Shown here piece after piece: positions 1 through 7,710 of a DNA stretch of 26,793 bases. The translations under genes and the position numbers were made by a program. Under the pieces are notes generated by a model. The model was not told the origin of the DNA. It did no database searches and was given only the letters and a program-made list of their open reading frames with translations. Numbering within the stretch: the first letter of the stretch is position 1; every line of letters starts with the position of its first letter. The stretch lies in contig CAVJCT010000006.1 of NCBI GenBank assembly GCA_963648205.1, positions 1 to 26,793 of the forward strand, given 5' to 3'. The stretch is from UBA1181 sp963648205 (lineage in GTDB: Bacteria; Bacteroidota; Bacteroidia; Bacteroidales; Paludibacteraceae).

Positions 1-1179
1 TTTTCCTCTTTCCGCCCCTACCTCACCGCTCTCAAGTCCAAGCCGTTTTTGCTGTTGGCGGGCATCTCTGGCACGGGAAAGAGCCGTATCGTGAGGGAAT
101 TGGCTCGCGCTTGCTGGGACACTGACTCCGACGAGTACCAGGCACAGAAGCCGAGAAACTTCGAGATGGTGCAGGTGAAGCCTAACTGGCACGACTCCTA
201 CGAACTGTTCGGATATGTGAGCCGAATAGACGGAGAACGCTTCATACCAGGCGACTTTCTCAAATTCGTGGCTCGCGCCTGGGCTGAACCCGAAATCCCC
301 TATTTCCTCTGCTTGGACGAGATGAACCTCGCCCCCGTAGAGCAATATTTCGCAGAGTTCCTCAGCGTCGTCGAGTCGCGCAAATGCAACAACGGCGTCG
401 TCACCACCGACCCGATCATCAAACCAGAATTTGAGAAAGAGGTAGATCCAAAAACAAAAGAACGCAAACCTAAAGAATGGTATCAAAAACTTATCAAAGA
501 ATTGCTTTCAACGTGTTCTACAGAAAAAATTTTTGCTTTGAGCAAGCAGTTTGAAACCGAAGGTATCAGTCTGCCACAAAACCTGATTGTCGTCGGCACT
601 GTCAATATGGACGAGACCACCTTCTCGTTCTCGCGCAAGGTGTTAGACCGCGCCATGACCATCGAGATGAACGAGGTAGACCTCCACGGCGGCCTCGACT
701 CTCGCCACGAACGCATCGGCAAACTGAGTGCTGCGGAACTTATCGGCACTGCAGTAGAGGGTGTGGATGTCTACGAAGCTAATAGAGAGGTGTGCGACAT
801 CGCCCTCACCTACCTCCAGGCTGTCAACGACATTCTGAACGGCACTCCGTTCAAAATCGCCTACCGCACCCGCAATGAGTTCCTCCTCTATGTGGTCAAC
901 AACCTGCCCTACAACAAAGACGCTGAGGGCAACGACCTGACTCAGGAATTCGTCATCGCCCGCGCCCTCGACGAAATCACCAACATGAAAATCCTCTCGC
1001 GCATCGAAGGCGACGAGTCGAAAGTGAACAAAGATTGGCTCGAAAAACTAAGCGATACCATCTCAGACGGATTAAAAACCGTAGACGAGACTTTCCCTAC
1101 AGAAAACTCCATCAGTCTTAAAAAACTGAGCGAGATGAAGGAGCGTCTGAATTCGGGCTACACCAGTTTCTGGAGTTAA
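1..1179 (+). CDS. McrB-like AAA+ ATPase/GTPase, 5' end cut by window edge
   Basis: Motor subunit of a McrBC-like type IV restriction system; by family knowledge it hydrolyses nucleotide and drives translocation for the nuclease encoded next. The frame is open from base 1 with no stop, so the gene starts upstream and only the AAA+ part is visible; the N-terminal specificity domain is missing. Seen: Walker A GISGTGKS (about bases 61-84), Walker B with the McrB-type sequence CLDEMNLAPVEQYFAEFLS (about 311-370), and the sensor region GTVNMDETTFSFSRKVLDRA (about 595-654), which is characteristic of McrB relatives. A Lys/Glu-rich, more AT-rich insert separates Walker B from the sensor, as I recall for this subfamily. 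The downstream nuclease starts 36 bases after the stop, so the two are very likely cotranscribed. Alternative: a generic MoxR/AAA_5 ATPase, less likely given the partner. Confidence 0.85.
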   Translation, partial: FSSFRPYLTALKSKPFLLLAGISGTGKSRIVRELARACWDTDSDEYQAQKPRNFEMVQVKPNWHDSYELFGYVSRIDGERFIPGDFLKFVARAWAEPEIPYFLCLDEMNLAPVEQYFAEFLSVVESRKCNNGVVTTDPIIKPEFEKEVDPKTKERKPKEWYQKLIKELLSTCSTEKIFALSKQFETEGISLPQNLIVVGTVNMDETTFSFSRKVLDRAMTIEMNEVDLHGGLDSRHERIGKLSAAELIGTAVEGVDVYEANREVCDIALTYLQAVNDILNGTPFKIAYRTRNEFLLYVVNNLPYNKDAEGNDLTQEFVIARALDEITNMKILSRIEGDESKVNKDWLEKLSDTISDGLKTVDETFPTENSISLKKLSEMKERLNSGYTSFWS

Positions 1180-1200
1180 TCGCTATGAGTTAATCGCTAT
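1173..1200. repeat. 14-bp tandem duplication across the mcrB-like stop codon
   Basis: The 14-mer gagttaatcgctat occurs twice in direct succession (1173-1186 and 1187-1200). The first copy contains the TAA stop of the upstream gene; the second lies in the short gap before the nuclease gene. It looks like a slippage duplication and also supplies a second stop in another frame. No function is evident. Confidence 0.8.
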
Positions 1201-1215
1201 TCTTGACCATCCGCT

Positions 1216-3414
1216 ATGGAACTGCTGACCATCACCCATACCGACTTCGTCCTGACCATTGAATGCACCAAATTCAATGCCATCTGGGAGAAAGCCATGC
1301 GTAACATCGGAGAGCCGAAACTGCTCTCACGCTACGCCTGGACAGAGGGTGTCGTGTCGGTAGAGCGCAAATCCAACGGTGAGCCTCAACTGCTCCAAAA
1401 CGGCGAATATGCTCCTGCCATCTTCTTCGACAATGCCGACTATCCCCTTTGGGTGGAGTTTTCTGCCAACGTGAAAAACGCACAGTTCGATTCGGAGATT
1501 CAAGAGGTGACCGACAAGTTCTCGTTCCGCCGGGGCATCCTCGCAGGGTTCCTCAACTACGGCAACGAGATCGGCAGAAGCGAGATCAACATCCTCTACA
1601 CAACCAAAGAGAACGAAAATCGCCGTTTCACCTTCTCGTTCGAGGTGCTAAGCACGAAACTCGACTATCACGAGCATTGGCGCAGCATCCTCGAAGATAT
1701 AGAGGCAGAATATCGCATGCTCTCGCTCGACTATCTGCGACGCACCTTCCACGGTTTCAGTCCCGACATCAACGGTGAAAAATCTAACCTCATCTGGTGG
1801 TGCATCTTCGACAGCGAGCAAAAGAAATTCATCAATGCCTGCAAGAGCATCATCGAGCGTCCGCGCCACCGCCTCCACGGCTACGAGAGCAACCGCCGCG
1901 CCGACCGCCTCACCGTCGTTCCCCAGAAAATCGAAAACGAACTTGCAGAACACCGCAAAGACGGCAACCATCTCTACCGCGTGGAAGAGCAACTGCAGAC
2001 CAACGACACGTTGGAAAACCGCTTTCTGAAGTTCGCTTTGAAAAAAATCACAAAGAAATACGAGGAGTTGAAGGGGGAAATAGAAGAACTCAACACTATC
2101 TCTCAAACGAAGAAAAACGATATGGCAGAGACGCTCAAAACCTTGAAAGGCTTAGAGCAAAATTCCTTCTTCCGCACGGTAGGCAATTTCAAGGGGTTGA
2201 GTCAAGAGAGCCTTGTGTTGCAGAAAGCCACAGGCTACAGTCAGGTCTACCGCACGTGGAACCTCCTTCGCCGTGGCTACTCCCTCTACGACGGACTGTT
2301 CCGCCTTCAGACAAAGGACATTGCCACCCTCTACGAGATATGGTGCTTCATCGAGGTGAGCCACATCGTAAAAGAGCAACTGCAAGATGCGGAGGTAGAA
2401 AACCGCAGCCGTATGGAACTGAACGGAATCTTCACTTGGGAGTTGGGCAAAGGTGAACACTCGCGCATCCTCTTCAAGAAGGGTGATGTGCAGTTGGCAG
2501 AACTCGTCTACAACCCCAAAAACACAGATAATGCGAACGACAACACAGGATTGAAGGATTTAGTGTCGCCAACCGTGCCACAGAAGCCCGACATTGTGCT
2601 TCAACTCACCAAAAACGACTTGCGAGAGGGCATGAAGATGACCTACCTCTTCGATGCCAAATATCGCATAGACAGTCGCAACCCAGACGGTGTCGACACC
2701 CCACCCGATGACGCCATCAACCAGATGCATCGCTATCGTGATGCCATCTACTTCAAGGAATACGACGCGAATCTGAATAGAGAGGCGTTGAAGAAGGAAG
2801 TCATCGGTGGCTACATTCTCTTTCCAGGCGATGGAGACCCTGCGAAAGTGGCAGTGTCGAAGTTCTACGAGACCATCCGCCAGGTGAACATCGGTGCGTT
2901 TCCTCTCCGTCCCAAAGACACAGAAAACCGCCGACTCTTAGCGCAGTTTATCGAGCAACTCATCACAACGAAGAGCCACGAGACCATCGCCCACGTCATA
3001 CCGCAGAAAGGAGCGTTCGTCGAGGTGGGCAACCGTGTCCTCATCGGCTTAGTGGGCGACAACAGCCGAGGCAATGCAGCCAAGAGCAAGTTCCTCGACG
3101 GCACTGCCACCCTCTACTACACAGGTAGCCATTTCCCGACCACCATCGCCCTGCAGAACCTACACTTCTTCATGCCCTACCTCAAGGAGAAGGGCATCCG
3201 CGACGTCTACGAGATCACCCGAGTGCGCACCATCTCAGCCAAGGAAGCCAAGCAGTTGGACGGCACCGAGGGCGAAAACGACATCCGTCTCGCCTTCGAC
3301 CTCCGCTTCGCCCGTCATCAATTCACTGACTATCAAATGATTAACACAAGCAGAATGGCGGAGCGCACATTTATCGACACTACGTTTGAGGAGGTGGAGG
3401 GGTATTTGGTTTGA
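1216..3414 (+). CDS. DUF2357 / PD-(D/E)XK nuclease, McrC-like partner
   Basis: Predicted nuclease subunit of the McrBC-like pair, 732 aa. The N-terminal half (about 1-250) reads as a DUF2357 domain. Residues about 260-315 are charged and heptad-like (KKITKKYEELKGEIEEL), a probable coiled coil. The nuclease core follows: PD at 458-459, LFDAKYR at 478-484 giving the D...DxK catalytic set (D459, D480, K482), and QMHRYRDA at 503-510, a typical PD-(D/E)XK helix. Residues about 610-732 form an extra beta-rich domain (VLIGLVGD, YYTGSHFP, GIRDVYEITRVR) that may read the target; a PUA/EVE-like fold is my guess from pattern only. The ATG at 1216 sits 36 bases after the ATPase gene on the same strand. 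Substrate (modified DNA or RNA) cannot be told from sequence. Confidence 0.82.
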   Translation: MELLTITHTDFVLTIECTKFNAIWEKAMRNIGEPKLLSRYAWTEGVVSVERKSNGEPQLLQNGEYAPAIFFDNADYPLWVEFSANVKNAQFDSEIQEVTDKFSFRRGILAGFLNYGNEIGRSEINILYTTKENENRRFTFSFEVLSTKLDYHEHWRSILEDIEAEYRMLSLDYLRRTFHGFSPDINGEKSNLIWWCIFDSEQKKFINACKSIIERPRHRLHGYESNRRADRLTVVPQKIENELAEHRKDGNHLYRVEEQLQTNDTLENRFLKFALKKITKKYEELKGEIEELNTISQTKKNDMAETLKTLKGLEQNSFFRTVGNFKGLSQESLVLQKATGYSQVYRTWNLLRRGYSLYDGLFRLQTKDIATLYEIWCFIEVSHIVKEQLQDAEVENRSRMELNGIFTWELGKGEHSRILFKKGDVQLAELVYNPKNTDNANDNTGLKDLVSPTVPQKPDIVLQLTKNDLREGMKMTYLFDAKYRIDSRNPDGVDTPPDDAINQMHRYRDAIYFKEYDANLNREALKKEVIGGYILFPGDGDPAKVAVSKFYETIRQVNIGAFPLRPKDTENRRLLAQFIEQLITTKSHETIAHVIPQKGAFVEVGNRVLIGLVGDNSRGNAAKSKFLDGTATLYYTGSHFPTTIALQNLHFFMPYLKEKGIRDVYEITRVRTISAKEAKQLDGTEGENDIRLAFDLRFARHQFTDYQMINTSRMAERTFIDTTFEEVEGYLV

Positions 3415-3487
3415 TAAAAATTAATATAAATTTAACACGTTAATATAAATCACATCTCAACAACACATCTTTCCAAAATCACAACAT

Positions 3488-4846
3488 CTACAGGAAAGGA
3501 GTCATATAAAAAGGAACACACTTGAGAGCTCCATCTTTGCGTAAATCTTTCCCATAAATAAGGTACGACTGTTGAATGCGAGACGAGTATTTTTGCACGA
3601 AATTATCAATCGATGCATGTTGCGTAGACTGAGACGATTTCACCTCAATGACGCTCACTTTGTCGCCATCTGGTATAAGAAAATCCACCTCATAGTTTCG
3701 TTTTCCGTCTGCAGTTGGCCAAGTATGGTAGTACAACCTTTTGCCAGCTGCCACCAACATCTGCGAAACGATATTTTCATACACATAACCAAGGTCGGCA
3801 GTAAGTTTATCGTTCAGAATTTTATGGTAGATAACATTGCTTGTGAAATCAGAGTCCCAGAAAGCAAGCGTAACAAACAACCCTGTATCTCCACAATAAA
3901 GTTTGAAGCAATCGGGGTTGATGTGCAATGCCAGCCCAGCACTCGGGTCGTTAGAATGGTAGGCAATGTTTGTGGTCATCGATTCCTTCAAAATGGAGAG
4001 AGGTGAGGTTAGTCTATCTGCTCGTCCACCTTCAATCACACTGCTCACTTGATAACGAGAAGAATTAGAGTTCAGTTGCGCAGGTATAGCATGAAACAAC
4101 ATAGAAGTCTTACCCGATGAATCCAACTCATAAAAATCATTATCATATAAATTGATGATATTTCTCTTGACTTGATCGACCCGACTCAAATCCAACGTGT
4201 CAAGATAAGTATTCACAGCCTGAGGCATACCCCCGACAAGCACATACAAACGAAAATCTCTCATGAGTTTTCTGTTGGTGGCATCACCGAGAGGCATCCA
4301 CTGTTCAAAAACGGTTTTGGCAAGAGACATAGTCGCAGAATCACCCAAGGCCCAACGAAACTCCTCATAATCCATCGGATACATAGTGATTCTTCGTTCT
4401 TCACTCGGGATAAGAATCTTTGTGCCATCCGTTTTAGGACGTTTCTTCATCTTGATGCCAAGCAAAGAACCAGTCTCGATATAGTGGAAACGACCATCCT
4501 TCACCAAGTGCTTTATTGCCTGACGAGCCAACGGCCATTTCTGAATCTCATCAAAAATTATCAACGACTTACCAGGCACAAGGCTCACTCCGCAATTCAT
4601 TTGCAGACCTGTGAACAACATATCAAGATTGGAAATGTCGAGAAACAAGTCTTTGACCATCTTACTCGCAACAGAAAAGTCGATGAGCAGATAACTCTCA
4701 TACTCGTTTTTAGCGAACTCCTCCACAATGGTGGATTTGCCAACACGCCTTGCCCCCTCGATGAGCAATGCAGTGCTGCCCTTATCCTGTTCCTTCCACT
4801 CAAGAAGTTTCTGGTATATTTTGCGTTTAAAAACCCTCTCTGACAT
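3488..4846 (-). CDS. AAA_14/DUF4143-family ATP-binding protein
   Basis: ATPase of the large, poorly characterised AAA_14-DUF4143 family, common in Bacteroidota and sometimes present in many copies. Seen, numbering from the ATG at 4846: Walker A GARRVGKST at 31-39, Walker B SLIIFDEIQ with D99-E100, and a C-terminal PD-(D/E)XK-like segment (YENIVSQML, NYEVDFLIPDG, VIEVKSS) typical of DUF4143. I chose ATG 4846 because the product then begins just ahead of the conserved KRKIYQKLLEW; an in-frame GTG at 4858 would add MSKT. It converges on the McrBC-like pair with about 70 bases between. A TAnnTTTG box and three 33-bp repeats lie upstream. Cellular role unknown; suggestions of a defence or regulatory function are inference. 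Confidence 0.85.
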   Translation of the reverse strand: MSERVFKRKIYQKLLEWKEQDKGSTALLIEGARRVGKSTIVEEFAKNEYESYLLIDFSVASKMVKDLFLDISNLDMLFTGLQMNCGVSLVPGKSLIIFDEIQKWPLARQAIKHLVKDGRFHYIETGSLLGIKMKKRPKTDGTKILIPSEERRITMYPMDYEEFRWALGDSATMSLAKTVFEQWMPLGDATNRKLMRDFRLYVLVGGMPQAVNTYLDTLDLSRVDQVKRNIINLYDNDFYELDSSGKTSMLFHAIPAQLNSNSSRYQVSSVIEGGRADRLTSPLSILKESMTTNIAYHSNDPSAGLALHINPDCFKLYCGDTGLFVTLAFWDSDFTSNVIYHKILNDKLTADLGYVYENIVSQMLVAAGKRLYYHTWPTADGKRNYEVDFLIPDGDKVSVIEVKSSQSTQHASIDNFVQKYSSRIQQSYLIYGKDLRKDGALKCVPFYMTPFL

Positions 4847-4877
4847 AGTCTTTGACACTTAATTTTTCACATCTCTG

Positions 4878-4885
4878 CAAAGATA
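4878..4885 (-). promoter_or_regulatory. Bacteroidota -7 box for the DUF4143 ATPase gene
   Basis: On the minus strand the sequence reads TATCTTTG, an exact TAnnTTTG match, 31 bases before the ATG at 4846. No convincing -33 TTTG lies at the usual distance; that position is close to the downstream end of the 33-bp repeat array, so activation may depend on a factor. Confidence 0.5.
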
Positions 4886-4924
4886 ATTATATTTCTCTGA
4901 TTTACAGCCACTTTCGCCAAAAAT

Positions 4925-5010
4925 GTCAAAATCCGCAAACTTTTTAGTGCCAAAAGTGTCAAAATCCGCAAACTTTTTAGTGGCTAAAACGTCAAAATCC
5001 GCAAACTTTT
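4925..5010. repeat. Three direct repeats with 33-bp period upstream of the DUF4143 ATPase gene
   Basis: The core gtcaaaatccgcaaactttt occurs at 4925, 4958 and 4991, exactly 33 bases apart. Copies 1 and 2 share 25 bases through ttagtg; copy 3 diverges after the core. The linkers (gccaaaagt, gctaaaac) are also related to each other. The period is close to three helical turns, so the copies would sit on one face of the DNA, which fits an operator array. Although 33 is 11 codons, no frame through the array has a start codon and all close quickly. Confidence 0.85.
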
Positions 5011-5100
5011 GGGGTGTTGAGCCTATTCAGATTTTTCAACTTCCCGATAATGCGACCTCACAAAAAAGCACAAAAATTTCTCACTTTGCATAAAATTTCC

Positions 5101-5108
5101 TACCTTTG
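5101..5108 (+). promoter_or_regulatory. -7 box TACCTTTG for the DUF4290-murA operon
   Basis: Exact TAnnTTTG match followed by GC, about 82 bases before the DUF4290 start. A TTTG at 5085-5088 is only 12 bases upstream, closer than the usual 19-20, so the -33 element is uncertain. The leader contains a small inverted repeat CGCAG...CTGCG at 5111-5126. Confidence 0.55.
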
Positions 5109-5190
5109 CACGCAGAATTTACTGCGTTTTGCAATCAAGAAACAAGTTTGTTCGCAATTTTTCAAGTAAAAAAACAAGAGTACACTTAAG

Positions 5191-5784
5191 ATGGAGTACA
5201 ATACGAAATTAAAAAGTTTGTCGCTTCCCGAGTACGGAAGGAACATACAAAACATGGTCGACTATTGCTTGTCAATCGAAGACCGCACCGAAAGAACAGC
5301 AGCTGCCTATTCTATCATCAAAGCCATGGAGACGCTCTTCCCTCACATTCACGAGTTGAGCGACTACAAGCAGGCGTTGTGGGATCATCTCGCCATCATG
5401 TCCAATTTCACGTTGGATGTTGACTATCCTTGCGAGATCATCAAGAAAGACAAACTCAAGGTGAAACCAGGCAAGGTGGAATACTCTTCGCCTAAGCGCA
5501 TCCACTTCATGCACTACGGAAAGTTGATCCACGGCATGATCGAGAAAGCCTGCGAAATGCCTTACGGCGAAGAGCGCGACCTTCTCGAACTGAGAATTGC
5601 CAACTACATGAAGCGCAGCTACTACACCTTCAACAAAGACGGTGCAGACGACAGCAAGATCATCAACGATTTGTACATGCTCTCTCGCGGAGAAATCCGT
5701 CTGATGGATCGTGGCATCAAATTGGTAGAATGTAAAGCCAACGTTCCAGCACCTACGACTGGCAAAAAGAAAAAGAAAAAATAG
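5191..5784 (+). CDS. DUF4290 family protein
   Basis: A 197-aa protein of the DUF4290 family, which is essentially confined to Bacteroidota; function unknown. The opening MEYNTKLKSLSLPEYGRNIQ and the block LWDHLAIMSNFTLDVDYPCE are what I recognise as the family signature. It has no signal peptide or membrane segment and ends in a Lys run (KKKKKK), so it is presumably cytoplasmic, possibly binding nucleic acid or an acidic partner. It lies 8 bases upstream of murA on the same strand, so the pair is almost certainly one operon; this adjacency is, as I recall, conserved in the phylum. Function is inferred only from that neighbourhood. Confidence 0.9.
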   Translation: MEYNTKLKSLSLPEYGRNIQNMVDYCLSIEDRTERTAAAYSIIKAMETLFPHIHELSDYKQALWDHLAIMSNFTLDVDYPCEIIKKDKLKVKPGKVEYSSPKRIHFMHYGKLIHGMIEKACEMPYGEERDLLELRIANYMKRSYYTFNKDGADDSKIINDLYMLSRGEIRLMDRGIKLVECKANVPAPTTGKKKKKK

Positions 5785-5792
5785 TTCGCACA

Positions 5793-7103
5793 ATGGCAAA
5801 ATTTCTGATTGAAGGAGGACATTCGCTCAAGGGAGACATCTACCCACAAGGAGCCAAGAATGAGGCGTTGGAGGTTATCTGCGCCACCCTACTCACCCCC
5901 GAAGAGGTGATCATCAAAAACGTTCCTAACATCCTCGATGTCAACAATCTCATCCGATTGCTGAAAGATATGGGCGTAACGGTCGAAAATCTGGGTAGCG
6001 GTACGTTTTCCTTCAAAGCAGACAATGTCAATCTGGACTTTTTAGACACACCACAATTCTATAAACAGTGCGCCGCATTGCGTGGCTCGGTGATGCTCGT
6101 CGGTCCGTTAGTGGCTCGCTTTGGCGTTGCCGTCGTCCCCAAACCAGGAGGCGACAAGATCGGTCGCCGCAGACTCGACACCCACTTCATCGGAATACAG
6201 AAATTGGGGGCTATCTTCTGCTACGACCCCGACCTGCAGCTCTACCGCATACACGCAAACAACCTGAAGGGTCTCTACATGCTGTTAGACGAGGCTTCCG
6301 TAACGGGAACAGCCAACATCGTGATGACAGCCGTCCTCGCCGAGGGCGAAACAACCATCTACAACGCTGCCTGCGAGCCTTACATCCAGCAACTCTGCAA
6401 GATGCTCAATAAGATGGGCGCGAAGATTACAGGCATAGGCTCTAATCTGCTTCATATTCAAGGAGTTAAAGAGTTGCACGGATGCGCAGACCACACCATT
6501 CTGCCCGATATGATTGAAATTGGCAGTTTCATCGGTATGGCAGCCATGACCAACTCCGAAATCACCATCAAGAACGTCTGCTACGACGAGTTGGGCATGA
6601 TACCCGACTGTTTCCGCAAGTTAGGCATCCGATTGGAGCGCGTCAACGACGACATTTACATTCCGAAGCAAGAGAAATACACCATCGACACCTTTATGGA
6701 CGGTTCGATTATGACCTTTGCCGATGCGCCATGGCCAGGACTCACACCCGACCTACTCAGTGTCTTCCTCGTCGTTGCCACCCAAGCAAGAGGCAGTGTG
6801 TTGATCCACCAGAAAATGTTCGAGAGCCGTTTGTTCTTCGTGGACAAACTGATTGATATGGGTGCGCAGATCATCCTTTGCGACCCCCACCGTGCCACCG
6901 TCATCGGACTTGCCAAAGAGACCCAGCTCAGAGCCTCCAAAATGTCCTCACCCGACATTCGTGCCGGCATCGCCCTCTTGATCGCCGCCATGAGTGCCAA
7001 AGGCACCAGCACCATCAGCAACATCGAGCAGATCGACCGCGGATATGAGAATATCGACGGCCGCCTCAACGCCATCGGGGCTAAGATTATGAGAGTGGAA
7101 TAA
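5793..7103 (+). CDS. murA: UDP-N-acetylglucosamine 1-carboxyvinyltransferase
   Basis: First committed step of peptidoglycan synthesis: transfers enolpyruvyl from phosphoenolpyruvate to UDP-GlcNAc in the cytoplasm. At 436 aa it has normal length and aligns throughout with Bacteroidota MurA: QGAKNEAL with K22 (the Lys22 that binds substrate in E. coli), the loop PKPGGDKIGRRRLDTHF, the central DEASVTGTANIVM, LPDMIEIGSFIGMAA, and TPD with D320 equivalent to E. coli Asp305. In the flexible loop the residue matching E. coli Cys115 is D121. By established knowledge this Cys-to-Asp change leaves activity but prevents alkylation by fosfomycin. The gene follows the DUF4290 gene by 8 bases. Its stop is only 3 bases before the next ORF. 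Confidence 0.97.
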   Translation: MAKFLIEGGHSLKGDIYPQGAKNEALEVICATLLTPEEVIIKNVPNILDVNNLIRLLKDMGVTVENLGSGTFSFKADNVNLDFLDTPQFYKQCAALRGSVMLVGPLVARFGVAVVPKPGGDKIGRRRLDTHFIGIQKLGAIFCYDPDLQLYRIHANNLKGLYMLLDEASVTGTANIVMTAVLAEGETTIYNAACEPYIQQLCKMLNKMGAKITGIGSNLLHIQGVKELHGCADHTILPDMIEIGSFIGMAAMTNSEITIKNVCYDELGMIPDCFRKLGIRLERVNDDIYIPKQEKYTIDTFMDGSIMTFADAPWPGLTPDLLSVFLVVATQARGSVLIHQKMFESRLFFVDKLIDMGAQIILCDPHRATVIGLAKETQLRASKMSSPDIRAGIALLIAAMSAKGTSTISNIEQIDRGYENIDGRLNAIGAKIMRVE

Positions 7104-7106
7104 GAA

Positions 7107-7700
7107 ATGCTTCGTGAAAATGGCAATAATTACGCTGAGTTTGATGTCTCTAAATTAACAGTATTCTGTGTAAACGTTTTCTCTACAATGGATGACAGTA
7201 CTCTTGATTCTCAAGAAAACGAAGACACTACCCAGAAAACGGACAGCAACTACCCAGATACTACCCAGAAAGAAGATAGTACTACCCGGAAAACGGATAG
7301 TAACTGCCCAAATACTACCCAGAAAGAAGATAGTACTACCCAGAAAGCTGACAGTAACTACCCAGATACTACCCAGAAAGAAGATAGTACTACCCAGAAA
7401 GCTGACAGTAACTACCCAGATACTACCCAGAAAGAAGATAGTACTACCCAGAAAGCTGACAGTAACTACCCAGATACTACCCAGAAAGGAAATGGTGCTA
7501 CCAGAAAACTATCAGTAATTCAACAAAGAATAGTCAATTACATAAAAGAGAACCCCAAAGCAGGCAGAAAAGAACTGGCTGAAAAGATTGGAGGAATAAC
7601 AGAAAATGGGATTAAATACCACCTTCAAAGACTCCGGCAAATAGGCATCATCACTCGTGTTGGGGCAGACAGAGGAGGACATTGGAAAATAAATAAATAA
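7107..7700 (+). CDS. Repeat-linker winged-helix protein, probable remnant of an AlbA_2/HATPase-type regulator
   Basis: A 197-aa protein in three parts. Residues 1-25 (LRENGNNYAEFDVSKLTVFCVNVF) resemble the last strand of the HATPase_c_4 domain in AlbA_2-type ATP-binding regulators. Residues about 39-130 are a hydrophilic tandem repeat built on TTQK and SNYPD. Residues about 138-197 are a winged helix (QQRIVNYIKENP, RKELAEKIGGITENGIKYHLQRLRQIGII, GGHWKI) of the kind that ends those regulators after a TTQK-rich linker. I infer a 5'-truncated copy lacking the catalytic part; it may still be made as a small DNA-binding protein. The start is uncertain: ATG 7107 is 3 bases after murA, and ATG 7189 is an alternative just before the repeats. 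The methyltransferase begins 10 bases downstream, so the two may be cotranscribed. Confidence 0.6.
   Translation: MLRENGNNYAEFDVSKLTVFCVNVFSTMDDSTLDSQENEDTTQKTDSNYPDTTQKEDSTTRKTDSNCPNTTQKEDSTTQKADSNYPDTTQKEDSTTQKADSNYPDTTQKEDSTTQKADSNYPDTTQKGNGATRKLSVIQQRIVNYIKENPKAGRKELAEKIGGITENGIKYHLQRLRQIGIITRVGADRGGHWKINK
7221..7490 (+). repeat. Five 54-bp in-frame tandem repeats
   Basis: Units begin at 7221, 7275, 7329, 7383 and 7437. Each encodes 18 residues, consensus DSTTQKADSNYPDTTQKE. Units 3 and 4 are identical and unit 5 matches them until its last bases; units 1 and 2 are diverged. Within a unit, actacccagaaa recurs, so the array grew from a shorter motif. The period is a multiple of three, so copy-number change would keep the winged helix in frame. 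Confidence 0.95.
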
Positions 7701-7710
7701 ACTGACAATT

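Noticed and set aside
1797..2456. 219-codon frame inside the DUF2357 nuclease gene
   Set aside because: Arg/Pro-rich off-frame product typical of a GC-rich shadow; the overlapping 732-codon frame has the nuclease motifs.
3421..3450. Repeated ttaatataaat (two copies, 19 bases apart) between convergent genes
   Set aside because: Very AT-rich and short; no hairpin with a U-tract and no promoter form, so left without a function.
4172..4843. Plus-strand frame of 223 codons opposite the DUF4143 ATPase
   Set aside because: It lies entirely antisense to a gene with clear Walker motifs and its translation shows no domain; a shadow frame.
4925..5010. 33-bp repeats read as an 11-residue peptide repeat (KKFADFDTFGT on the minus strand)
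   Set aside because: No start codon precedes the repeats in that frame, a stop lies just upstream, and the copies differ mainly by linker changes; treated as non-coding.
4925..5010. CRISPR-like array upstream of the ATPase
   Set aside because: Only three copies, the gaps of about 8-13 bases are related to each other, and no cas genes are nearby.
7221..7490. Regular repeat array, possible CRISPR
   Set aside because: The units are contiguous with no unique spacers, lie in frame inside an ORF and encode a hydrophilic linker; this is a protein repeat.
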